DNA of 64,000 bases from Lepidurus packardi (Eukaryota; Arthropoda; Branchiopoda; Notostraca; Triopsidae). The stretch lies in assembly GCA_023053545.1 (NCBI GenBank), contig JAKZAN010000007.1:372001-436000 (forward strand), read 5' to 3'. The notes beneath the pieces are model-generated. The model worked only from the letters and a program-made list of their open reading frames with translations. It did not search any database and was not told where the DNA came from. The position numbers and the translations under genes are program-made. Of this stretch, positions 34,424-46,020 are shown piece after piece (within the stretch, counting starts at the first letter, position 1; each line of letters starts with the position of its first letter).

Positions 34424-37036
34424 CTAATGAAGACACTCTCGACAGGGCCCTGTCAAGAATAAAAACAAAACAGAATGAGATAGTATTTTCTTTAGAAAAA
34501 AATCCCTTTTTAATGTATCCAACCTAGACTTGTCTTTTTTTGCCCCAAAATGAGATCCCTCACGGTGTAATAAAACATTCTTTGGAGACAATTACTTCTA
34601 AAGGGATATTACGCTTTAAGTGCTAAACGCTGTTTTTCGCCATTTGTCTTTTAACTTTTAAGACCTTTACTATTCGCGCCGGTCTCTTTTCTAGGGACTT
34701 CTTTGAAAAGTGTCTAGATAAGGTTAACCGTTTTAACGAAGTCAACTAAAGGAACGGCTTAGCATCTTTAGTCCATATTTCCCTAACCTTTTTCGGTTTG
34801 GTTTTGCCAGCAGCAGTGGGAGAAGCCCTTTCGCAACGTAACAGACCTTTCCATTATCCTAAAAGACTTCTTGGTTCTTTTCGAATTGCCTGTACGCACC
34901 CAAAGTAGCCGTATAGTGTGCTTAAAGCATTGATGTTATTACATTCCAATATGGGATTGCGTGCTTGGCACGCCAGGTAATATAGTTTATGAAGGTTTTT
35001 CTTTTGGTAGTGTATTATAAAGGGAGAAAAGTGGGGGTTGGGTGCCGAGCCCAGGAGTTAAGTGTTTAGACAGCCCACAAGCTTCGGTTTTCCTTCTAGT
35101 TTACGACTCCGTGTTACTACATGCTTATAGTTGTTGCTTGTCGGGGTCAAGAGGGAAAAGATAAGGCAAACTAAAAAGTTTGGGTCCCATACACTCCGCA
35201 GCATCCCTTTTGATATGCAAATCGAACTAATGGGCCACACAATCCACCCCAGGCCCCTCTCCCAATGATAGCTGCAAATACCTATCGAAATTAAATCAAT
35301 CCCCGTTGTCTCGGGGGCCGTAAAAAACAGAGAACTCGTAACGCCTAAGTATTAAACTGAAACGTAAAAATAAAACACAAAATAAACAAGAACAATGGGG
35401 TAGCTGTAGATGGCTAGCATCCTTAGTGTTGTTGTAATAATTACGTCAAAGTAGAAGTATTTTATTAGTTTTATAAAATCAGGGTCCTCGTTAGCTCAGA
35501 TCGTGAGGCCCAAATAGTATTGTGCCCCTTCTTTCTCGCATATAAATTGATGCAACAACTCTTCGTACTAGAAAATTTAGTGCTTATCAGACAAAACTAA
35601 CAAGCATAATCAAAGGTGCTTATTTCCACTCCAGATGTAGGTTTCCAGTGGCCTGTGTATCGCTATAACTGTATTTCACTTTCAGAGGCAAGCTCTGGCT
35701 ACCTTTTTTCTTTACCTGAAATCTTAATATGGTCATCGACGTGATTGACTGTAATGAAGTGTGGGCAATTTATGTGTCTCGATTGTTGTTTTCTCGACCG
35801 TTCCCTTTCGGTTACAATCTACTTACAACCACTGTGGATCAGGGCCCCCTGCGATTGAACCCTGGTAGACTTGAATGCTAGTTACTCACGCTATCTAAAT
35901 GTAACTCCGACAAAAAACGGAGAAGAAAAAAAGAATAAAGCCGCCCTGTCTTTCTGCTTTATAGCGTATAAAGGTGGTCTTTTCCTACAGGAGAGGACAG
36001 ACCCCGGCAGGAATGTCTCTTTTTCAAGTGTTGTCTATTGTGGGTGACAACGAGGTATACCTCTTTCCCGTTTTTATGAGCTTCCACGGGCTACAGATGA
36101 GAATAATAAAAGAAAAATCACATCTTTTTAGTTAGCCCATCCCAAGTGATTACTCGGGACAGCGAAACGCTTTTAAAAAGAGATGCTTAAAAGGCTGAGG
36201 ATTAGAGGAAATAGCCTTCCAACACCTGTTAAGATAGGGTGCGTAAACTCCACGTCTCGCAGACAAGCCGTAGTAAGCATCGGATTTTGAACCCTGGGAA
36301 ATGGTGGTAAAATTCGCCGGTTCCGAAAGATATCTTGGATTTGAGCTTGTCGAAATATTTGAACGTAACGATTGTACGGTGATTGGCAATGCCTGAAAAA
36401 ACTGATTGTTAGCCGTGCTTGTATAAGAGAGGATAGTATGCAGCAGCCTGCTGAGGGTGTTGGTCCACACCCAACATCGTTGGCAGACTCCCTATGGTGT
36501 CGACAACTCTGCAGGAGTTACACCTTCCCTTTGCTGCTGGCCAAAATCTCTTCAAGTAAGAGCACCACTTCTCTCCTTCCCTTGTAATGACTCGAAAAAG
36601 CATTCAAATCCTGCACCTAACTTGGGCCCTGCCAAGGCAACTAAAAGGTTACACGTTACGGGACGGGACACCTGCCCCGAGATTCTATAAATTACTTGGG
36701 CTCAATAAGCCCACGAGTAACGTGAACCTGGCTCCTCTGACATGGCACAAGCGAAACTTTTCCTCTGTAAAATGTATCTAAGTTTCTAATTTCCGTAAAG
36801 TTCGTTTATCGGCTGCAACCCCCGCCACATCTATTTCCTTTGCTTGACAGATGTAGGGACATGGTGTGAGCTGTAGGGGTGGATTACCCTCTGCTAACAA
36901 TCCCCGTCTTTCCTTCGGGATAAGGAGGTGTAAATGACTGTTTGTAAGCAGGGCATATAACGTGAAGACAGCGCAATCCTTAGCTCAAGGTGTAACTGTA
37001 AACTGTTATTTAACAGGAGGATGCCAAGCCCGTAAA

Positions 37037-37096
37037 CCCCCCCCCCCCCCCCCCGATGTGGATTTCTGTGTGTGTGTGTGGGGGGGGGGGGGGGGG
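37037..37096. repeat. C18 - 25-bp spacer - G17 inverted homopolymer tracts
   Basis: Eighteen C (37037-37054), a 25-bp spacer ending in a TG microsatellite, then seventeen G (37080-37096). The two arms are fully complementary, so either strand could fold to a long GC hairpin, or to a quadruplex/i-motif. Confidence 0.85.
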
Positions 37097-40000
37097 TAGA
37101 GACTTTTTCTCGAGAAAAATCTAAATATCAAGACTTTTCTTAGGCAAACGTTTTAAAGTCCGTGTGAAAACCTGGTCGTTCTTTGAAGTCGGGAAAACCT
37201 AGGTAAACTGTGGATATCCTCCCAAAGATTACATGCTTTGCGGGGGGAGGGAGGATAACACAAGACCAGGCCATTTTGTTTTTCGCTTGCTTGCTTGTCC
37301 ATACAATAAAAGTTGATCCTCGTCACCTTTCTACTAAGCGTTCGGTTGTCGACAGAGGAACTAGCATACTTTGCTTGACTTAACTTACGTGAGGCGAAAC
37401 CCTCTCCCTTTACCTTTCAGCCTTTAGAGAGCTTGTACGCCAAAAAAAAAAAAAAAAAAAAATAGTTTCAATTTTGGAGGAGTAAGTTCGGGACGAGGAT
37501 CAAGTCTCTCACGAGCTGTCGGCTCCCGTCAAGTCAAGACCGCCGTGTACTAGTGTCGGGCATGTTGCAAGTAATCTGGTTGCAGGCTTTCTGAATGTGT
37601 TATCACCAAGTCCATTCCATAAAAGCGGCATTATCAAGCCAAGCGGGGTTGTTCTTTCCCTTATTCTGCTCCAGCGATTCCAAGCCGAGGGGAAGGGATA
37701 TGAGCGGTGCGGGTGCAAAGCCTTCGCCTTGTGACAGCCGGTTGTCAAGGCCCATCACAATCATCCAAGCCTTGATATACGTGATAGGCCTAAAAGGTAG
37801 GAGATTCAGAGCCAGAGAAGCGAAACGAGATCCAGAGAACAGAGAAAGATCAAGCAATGCATTTATACAGGTCCCAGACAAAGTCATCCAGCTTGCATGT
37901 GATGGACAGGACCACCGCCGAGTTTAGAACTGACGGACGTGGACATCAAGTATAACCATGATCCCTGGTTTCGCGTTCTTTTCCGTTCATTCCTCTTCTA
38001 TTGCATATACATGGTTGACTGTTGACTGACTTGATAGGCAAAGGAAATACGGGGCAATCTAACGTCTAACAGCCTTAAGACTATCACTTTTGCTTCACTT
38101 GACCCCATATTTCGTACTGGAATTCGCACCACTTGAGATCTCCTAGTAATTGCAGGCTCTCAATGCCAAGTCTCCCAACGTATAGTATAAGAAGTTGGAA
38201 AGTGCGCCGTTTCTTGCTTGATGCCCTCCATTTAGTTTTTTTTTGTTTTTTTGGTGGGCGGGAAAATTGTGTATATTGTATATGGTTTGACAAGAATTTT
38301 GAGGAAAGTTAAGATCCGTGGCCAAGAACCGGCGATAGTTGCTTGTTATTCAAGTTTCGAAGGGAGAAGAGGTTGTTGGGGGAGATTTGTATAGTACAGA
38401 AGGAGACCAGATGAGACGACGTTGTGATGATCCAGTAAACATCCCCGCAACGGCGAAACAGAGGCCTGGATTGTTACGTAAATGGTGAGTGGTATAAGCA
38501 AACCCGGTTCATTATGGGTAGTATGTTCTGCCTATGGTGTCAGTAATGGTAACAAAAGGGAGCTGGTTTGAGAAATCATCTTCTGAGACCCAAAATGATC
38601 TTGGTTTTTTTGTCTGTTGATCCGGTACTTTCCTTCTGGCTTGTCTATCATTATCTTACAGACTTGGCGCTGAAGGTATACAGTGATGATTTCCTTGCTG
38701 CGTCCTTCTAACTATAACCCTGCGGAGCTGGTAGTTTCCAATTAGACACGCGTTCTAACTCACAAGCCCTCCTTTCATAAAATACCTTTGTTTTCCTTTT
38801 TTCATAATTCCATTTCTCTCAAGTCATTTTCGATGGTTGCACGGTTGCTGCTGTTTTGACATAAGAAGTATAGTCACTGGGGATATGTTTCGGAGTTGTG
38901 TTGGCTTTTGCTGAGTGACTTCGGAACTGACACGCTGTCCAGTCACTTTTTTTTCGCCTTTCATTCTATTTGTATGGAAACCGTGTAGCGATACGTCAAG
39001 AAACAATCAGACAAAGAAGCCGTAGAAAGGAAACAAAACACGATAAGGGAATGACATGTTACTTATTATACTTACAGCCAACGGATGCTCAGGGATGAAC
39101 CGAAAAGTTGGGCCAAAAGCAGAAAAGTGAATCCTAGTCTCCGGCATTTCGCAATAGCATCTGATCGAGTTCTAAAACTGGACGAAGTTCGTTCACGATG
39201 AGCCATGATGTCGAAACACTGCCGCAAAGTATATGTGATTACTGGACTTTGTAAGGGCAGAATTTTACGTCCAGTATTTTGAAGATTAGTTTACGTAACT
39301 TATTCCATATATAGGCTGGAAAAGGTCACCCAACGACCCACTGATGACACACTACATTTATTGTAAAACATGGGCCATGCCCGCCGAAACATCGCCACGT
39401 CAGGATGCTACACCACTCCACAAAGCCCTCAAATTCATATTTGTTGTTGATTGATGGATAATGCCGTAAGTCTTGAGATTTCTCAACATCGATTCACAAC
39501 TACTTAGCAGGGAGTCTCAGCATCCAATCTTCTTTCGCGGCAGGTTGAAGGTTTTTCCTTTATTTTGAAAATTCCAAATTGATTTCGGTTTGATACGCTC
39601 GCGGTCACTCTACTGCTGGGGATTGCATTGCACTGATAACAAAGTTTATGTTGCAACAAATAGTAATTAGAAAACACAACCCACCTCTAATAGTTATGCT
39701 TCCGCATAAGTGACTTATTTCTGCGGAACACGAAAGCGATGTGTATAATCCGTGGCCTGGGATTTAACTGGATGGAGTACTTTGTGAACAAAGCCTCCAA
39801 AGCACGCCGGAGCAGATGCACTGACGGACGGGGTTGAAGAGAAACTCACCTGAATTGCTGCTTGCTCTCCCTCTTTCCAGTGAAATGAAATAGCCTCCAA
39901 AAGCGCCAATAAGCACGGAAATTATTCGTGGGAGAGCCAATAGGGGCGCTTGAGAGCAGCTTTCGACGTCACACACATTGCACCCGATGTTCCAAGAGAA

Positions 40001-41348
40001 GGAAAGTTTGTTTGCCCAAATTTTAATGACCCAGTGGTATTCTCGGGTCCCGCAGCCAACTCGGCAGGATGAAGTAAGAAGTTCCTCTTTCCACCAGGCG
40101 TGATTCACTGGGGAATGAAAATTGCTACACATTCGTTATAATCAGAACCGGCAACTCCATGAAGTTTCTTCTCGACCAGAGCTAATGGAAGTTCCTAAAC
40201 AACGTATCATTAGCACCTTCATAGTCCTGTTCATATATCAGACAGGTGCGTGGGAAATGTTAACCCTTCCGGATTGGGACTTTAACAAAAAAGCGAAACC
40301 CGTATGCGTCATGTTTCTTTGTTATTTTCGTTTTTAATTTTTTTTAATGGCAAAACGGGGTCGTAACGTCGAGCAAATTGGTCCTTTTCTTTTCCTGCAA
40401 TGCCTTTGTTCTATTTATTGCCATAGGCCCGGCAAGTCAGTCCGTGCACACATTAGAGTGGTACTTTTCATGGTTGGGGGTGGGGAGACAAGCGAAGAGT
40501 ACCATGCCGATGCTGTCAGGTGAGGTTTGTGACAGGTTAATGAGGTTTCTTGAAAAGAAGCCGACATGTCCTTTCAGCCCTTTTCAACCTATATATTTCT
40601 GCATGCTGACGACTAGGCGCCTCCGCCCCCTATTTCGTCCTGGTCCATCCCACATCGCTCGACGCCTATTAGCCCACATTCCTGTCCTTTTCTCAGCTCT
40701 TAAAAATGAAAGAAAAAATTCATTTGGGTCTAGATGTCTATACGCTTTTTTAAACAGAGCCTATTATTCGTATGCAATGTAATAACAGGCTCTGAGAAAG
40801 TGGAAATAGGTGAAATGCCTTTTACAGCGGGATTTGAATGGATCGTATAATTCCTTGTGTTCAGATTTCTGATCCCTCAAGAAATGTTCAATCGAAACCT
40901 GCCTTCATGACCATACTTTGGCCACACCTCCTACAGGTTCTTACTGCGGGTTCAAGTGCAAGTTTAAGAAAACCAACCTTAGCCATTTACCCTCCTGCTG
41001 GGCGCTTTTTGATGAGGACATTCCACCGTCTTAACTCCTCTGCCTATCCATAGATAAACCTTGTTTTTCTCCCCCCATCCAGCCATGGTTTATAAAGATC
41101 TATTTTTCGCGGATCTTTGACTGCTGCTTTCCTACCTACCTACATATATATAGAAATATATATCGCTTGACCTTTCCGTGGTTGTATCTGGCTAATACTG
41201 GTATCTTCTATCTTTGAGCAAAATTAAGAGAACGAGTTTCTCGACGCGTTGCCTTGTCGTATAACTACTTCGTGTTCGTTGAATGTTTGAATGGCAGGTA
41301 CAATTTTTGTCAGAAATAACTTAACCTTTGACCACTTTGTGTCCACAG

Positions 41349-41465
41349 GTAGTTGACGAAGATGTATTTGTGGACATTGACAGTGTCAATGCCATACCCG
41401 GTAGTCCGCGTTTCCGCGTGCGTAATGCACGTGAAAGTGATGGATTGTTGGAACATGCCCCATGA
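41349..41465 (+). other. Orphan terminal exon candidate, function unknown
   Basis: After a tgtgtccacag acceptor the only open frame runs 38 codons to a TGA at 41463: it starts VVDEDVFVDIDSVNAIPGSP and continues RFRVRNARESDGLLEHAP. The acidic, non-repetitive composition looks coding rather than random, but I recognise no family and cannot chain it to an upstream exon. It could be the last exon of an unrecognised + strand gene, or chance. Confidence 0.25.
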
Positions 41466-42073
41466 ACTCTTTGTCGTGAGACACACATTTAAACAAGAAT
41501 GGATTAGCAGGCAACTGCCAAATTCCTATAGTCTGTCTTGGCTAGGGCTTCACTAATTAACTTGTTAACTAATCTAACAGCTTACCAATTTCTGAATTGG
41601 TTCTGTGAAAATGTTGTAAGATCTTTCGTACGCGTTAATCTCCTGCTTCGTGTTGCATTGCACTGTTGGGCTTGAGCGCTCGGTATCATTTTCCGTTATG
41701 CGATTCTTTAAAACGCATCGCTCCACTTCTGTGCTTTTTCGATGTCCTAATGGGTTTGTCTAGTCTATACTACGCATTAACAATCCGTTTCCAATTCAGA
41801 AAACCTGTCTGTTATGTAGGGCTGAACAGACCGGTGATCCTGTCTATCCTGTATGCCATGGCCTTGCAAGTTGTGTGCTTCTTTCTGCCGAAGGTATAGT
41901 GTGGCCTTGGCTCTACGTAGCTCCGGTTCCAGCGATCCGCGGCAATCCAGCTCCTAGCACTAGTAGCGAGTTCCAGTTGCCAAGGGCCACCATACACATG
42001 TTCTGTGTGCTCAATTGAAACCGAAAACTCCTCTTACAAATTATCTTTCTTTGATAATAACTTTAAGAGAACT

Positions 42074-45000
42074 ATGAGTGACGCAGTGCTAGTCATTGGA
42101 GGCGGGGCTAGAGAACATGCAATCGCTTGGAAATTAGCACAGTCGCCCTCTGTAAGTATATTTACTACAACTGATATTACATAATAGAACTGAAAACTTG
42201 GCGGCCTGTTCGTGCTTGTCATCCCTGGTTTTACATTATTTACAGGTTACCAAGGTGTACATCAGCCCAGGAAACCCAGGAACTGCTAGTCTAAGCAAAG
42301 CCGAAAATGTTTTCTTAAATTTACACGATCATCAGGTGATTTGTTTACACTTCTAAAACCGTTAAGGTCAATTACATTATACGGTAGGCCGTAGCCGATT
42401 TCTGCAAAGCACATCAAGTCCAACTGGTGGTTGTTGGACCTGAAGATCCTTTAGCCGAAGGAATAGCCGATGCTCTCGATGCTAGAAGTATTCCGTGTTT
42501 CGGGCCTTCCAAGCAAGCTGCTCAGATCGAAGCAAGCAAAGAATTCTCGAAGCAATTTTTGCAAAAGCATGACATACCGACAGCTCGTTTCGAGTCCTTT
42601 GCGGACGCCGAGAAAGCGAAACACTACATCAGAACGTAATTCTGTAACAGAAGTGCTTAAAAGTACGCCGGTTACTAATCCCTTTTCTTTTTTATTACGC
42701 CCAGAGCGGATTTTCCAGCCTGGGTTGTCAAAGCCAGTGGTTTGGCAGCGGGCAAAGGTGTGATTGTTGCCGGAAGCATCGAAGAGGCTTGTGCCGCTGT
42801 CGACGAGATTATGGCTACGCCTGCAGGCAGCGTCACCGTAGTAGAAGAATTGTTGGAAGGGGAAGAAGTGTCTGCCTTGGCATTCAGCGATGGAAATACA
42901 GCTGCGATCATGTGGCCCGCTCAGGATCACAAGAGATTATTGGAAGAAGACCGTGGTCCCAATACGGGCGGCATGGGAGCATATTGTCCATGCCCTCTGC
43001 TCAACCAAGAGCAGTGGCTAACGGTAGAAAAGGAGATTTTACAGAAAACCATTGACTGCCTTCGTCAAGACGGTATTCTTTATCGGGGCATACTGTATGC
43101 TGGGCTCATGGTAACTAAAGATGGCCCAAAAGTTTTGGAATTCAACTGTCGATTCGGGGATCCCGAGACGGAAGCTATCCTGCCTTTATTGGAGTCTGAT
43201 TTGTACGCCGTAATGAAAGTACGCTTTACCTAGGGCAGGTCGGGACAGGTTTTGTCACCGATTTAAAAAAATTGACCTTTTGCAGGCATGCGTCAATGGT
43301 ACTCTGCAAGATGTTGTGCCCTTGCGATGGAAAGAAGACCACGTCGCGGTAGGCGTTGTCATGGCTAGCGAAGGGTATCCAGGTTCATACTCTAAAGGAA
43401 GAGTTATCTCAGGTAAAGTTCTGGATTAAGGCCATAACGTTTTGCTCTGATCTGAATATTAATTAGCAATTCTGGTTAATTCATACAACAGGTTTAGATA
43501 ACCTGCCCTCAAACTGCATTGCCTTCCATGCTGGAACTGTCTCAAGTGGTTCGGATATCGTTACAAACGGTGGGCGTGTCTTATGCGTTGTAGGCTTAGC
43601 CCCAGGGATCCAACCTGCCTTACACGCGGCTTTGGATGGAGTTGGACACATTCATTTTGAAGGTGCACAACATCGACGTGATATTGCCAAAAAGGGCATT
43701 GCAAGGTAATAATTTACCCAAATGTATTACAGGCCCCATATTCAAATTCATATTTTTGCAGAGCTCTATTGCAAAAAGGCAAACTTAAATATGAACACGC
43801 TGGCGTCAGCATTGACAATGGAGATGCCGTGGTTCGCTCCATTAAACCGTTGATCGAATCCACATTCCGTTCCGGAGTTATTGGAACCATTGGCGGTTTC
43901 GGTGGCTTGTTCGATTTGAAAAAGGCTGGCTATTCGAATCCGTTGCTCGTGTCTGGCACAGACGGCGTGGGTACCAAAGTGAGAATCGCTCAAGAAATTA
44001 GCATCCATAACACAGTGGGCATTGATTTGGTTGCCATGTGTGTGAATGATATATTAGCCCATGGTGCTGAGCCACTTTTCTTCTTGGATTACTTGGCGAG
44101 TGGGAAACTGCACGTGGAAACAAACGTACAGCTCGTGGCGGGAATTGTAGAAGGTTGCCGCCAAGCAGGATGCGCCTTAATTGGTATAAATTCGGTGGTA
44201 GAGTCTACTGTTCGTACTAAACTACTGTTATGCTTTTAGGTGGTGAGACTGCCGAAATGCCCGGAATGTATCCTACGGGTGACTATGATTTAGCTGGCTT
44301 TACCGTGGGCGCAGTGGAGGAATCTCAGTTGATTCCACGCATGGACGACATTCATTGCGGTGATATCCTCATTGGTTTACGTTCTTCAGGCGTTCATAGC
44401 AACGGTTTTAGTCTCGTACGAAAAGTCGCTGAGAAAGCCAAGCTTACATTTAAATCACCTTCACCTTTCGGCAACACCACTTTGGGTAGAAAAAATAACA
44501 GATTTACCTTAGATGTAACAAAACTAGACCATTTTTTCTAGGCAAGGATCTATTAACTCCTACAAGAATATACGTCAAAGCCGTTTTACCTGCCATTCGT
44601 CAAGGCTACGTGAAAGCACTAGCTCACATTACTGGAGGAGGTTTAACTGAAAACATTCCAAGAGTACTGCCCCCAAACAAAAGCGTTGTACTAGATGCAA
44701 ACCGTTGGTCCATTCCACCTGTATTTGGCTGGATTGCTGCAGCAGGTAAATGTGTCTTTTTTTTTTTTTACCTTTCGTCACTAAGATTATTTTTTCTGTA
44801 TGAATTAGGAGAAGTAAGCGAGTCGGAAATGCTACGTACCTTTAATTGCGGACTGGGACTGGTGCTTGTTGTTGAGGCCAAAAATGCTGATAACGTTTTG
44901 AAAATTATGGGAGAGTCAGCACAAGCATCCGTCGTGGGTACCGTACAAGATTGGACGCCAGGTACGACCCATGCTTACATTGCCGCAGCATTAACTTTTT

Positions 45001-45901
45001 ATCTAGGGCGTCCACGGGTGGAAGTAAAAAGTTTCGCGACGGCACTTGAACCCTTAATGCGACCTCACTTGCTGGTCGGTCAGAAGAGGAGAAAACGTAT
45101 TGGCGTTCTGATATCCGGCAGTGGTACAAATTTACAGGTCATATGATTTAGATCGCGGTAACAGTTGACCGTTACGATTCAAAACTGGTCTTGCAGGCTC
45201 TTATAGATCACACAACGAATCCGTACAAATCCAGTGATGCCGAGATCGCTGTAGTGATTTCAAACGTCGATGGCGTACAAGGTTTAGTCCGCGCTGGGAA
45301 AGCAAACATTCCAACTGAAGTATAGCAGAATTGGATTCCAACATGCTCATATTATTTTTAATTATTGTTGTAAAGGTAATACCCCACAAAAACTTTTCTT
45401 CTCGTTTGGACTTTGACACGGCTGTGACTGCGGCACTGGAGAAGCATCGAATCGAATTTGTGTGTCTCGCGGGTTTCATGAGAATTTTGACCAAGGAGTT
45501 TGTTACGACATGGCACGGCCGTTTGATAAACATCCACCCGGCGCTGTTGCCTTCATTCAAAGGCACCCATGCCCAAAAACAGGCGTTGGAAGCTGGAGTG
45601 ACTGTTTCTGGTTGTACTGTTCATTTTGTCGAAGTAAGAGCTCGCGTTCCTTTCCTTTCGCTAACAATCGATTTCGCTAACTTTTGCTAACAATCCGCTC
45701 GTTAATTCCTTTAATTAGGTTGAGGTAGATGCAGGAGCCATAATTGCTCAACGAGCTGTACCCGTGTTGCCAAATGATACCGAAGACGCACTGGTTGAAC
45801 GCATTAAAGAAGCAGAGCATGTGGCGTACCCAGAAGCTCTTGAGCTTGTAGCCAGTGCTCGGATAAGTTTAGGAAAAGATGGCCGTTTGCAATGGCATTA
45901 G
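42074..45901 (+). CDS. Gart: Trifunctional purine biosynthesis protein (GARS-AIRS-GARFT)
   Basis: Cytosolic enzyme for steps 2, 3 and 5 of de novo purine synthesis. Thirteen exons: 42074-42151, 42246-42335, 42388-42635, 42705-43218, 43286-43412, 43492-43705, 43762-44183, 44240-44485, 44542-44745, 44809-45137, 45197-45319, 45376-45633, 45719-45901; 1011 residues, close to human 1010. GARS (about 1-425): [23 protein letters not shown]-grasp [38 protein letters not shown] (about 430-795): [79 protein letters not shown] (about 805-1011): [24 protein letters not shown] with catalytic Asn and His, and [11 protein letters not shown] with the catalytic Asp. A single AIRS copy is present, unlike Drosophila, which has two. 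Twelve introns of 52-94 bp; a further in-frame 45-bp segment (44962-45006) could be spliced. Confidence 0.97.
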
Positions 45902-45975
45902 GGTAGTGAAAGCTACTGTTTTGTGTTCACTGCATGCCAAGTTTTAGACATACGGATGAAATCCGTTAGACAAGA

Positions 45976-45981
45976 TTTATT
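45976..45981 (-). terminator. Poly(A) signal AATAAA for Vps41
   Basis: TTTATT on + reads AATAAA on the - strand, about 40 bp past the Vps41 stop and only 75 bp past the GART stop. If used, the Vps41 3' end lies inside the GART 3' UTR. Confidence 0.5.
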
Positions 45982-46020
45982 TATGTTTTTTCATTTGTTT
46001 TTATAAAGAAAACGTAGAAT

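Larger units (their letters stand above)
34424..42073. other. Large unassigned region between Wnt4 and GART
   Basis: 7.6 kb with no recognisable protein. It should hold the Wnt4 promoter and signal-peptide exon on the - strand and the GART promoter on the + strand. Candidate orphan exons on the + strand at 40427-40519 and 41349-41465 have good splice borders but no recognised product. Simple sequence: C18/G17 inverted homopolymers at 37037-37096 and an A21 run at 37442-37462. Confidence 0.4.

Noticed and set aside
35940-36780. Pair of overlapping frames on both strands (36150-36603)
   Set aside because: No family motifs and no splice chain; likely chance.
42451-42930. 159-codon minus-strand frame
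   Set aside because: Exactly antisense to GART exons 3-4; a shadow of the real coding frame.
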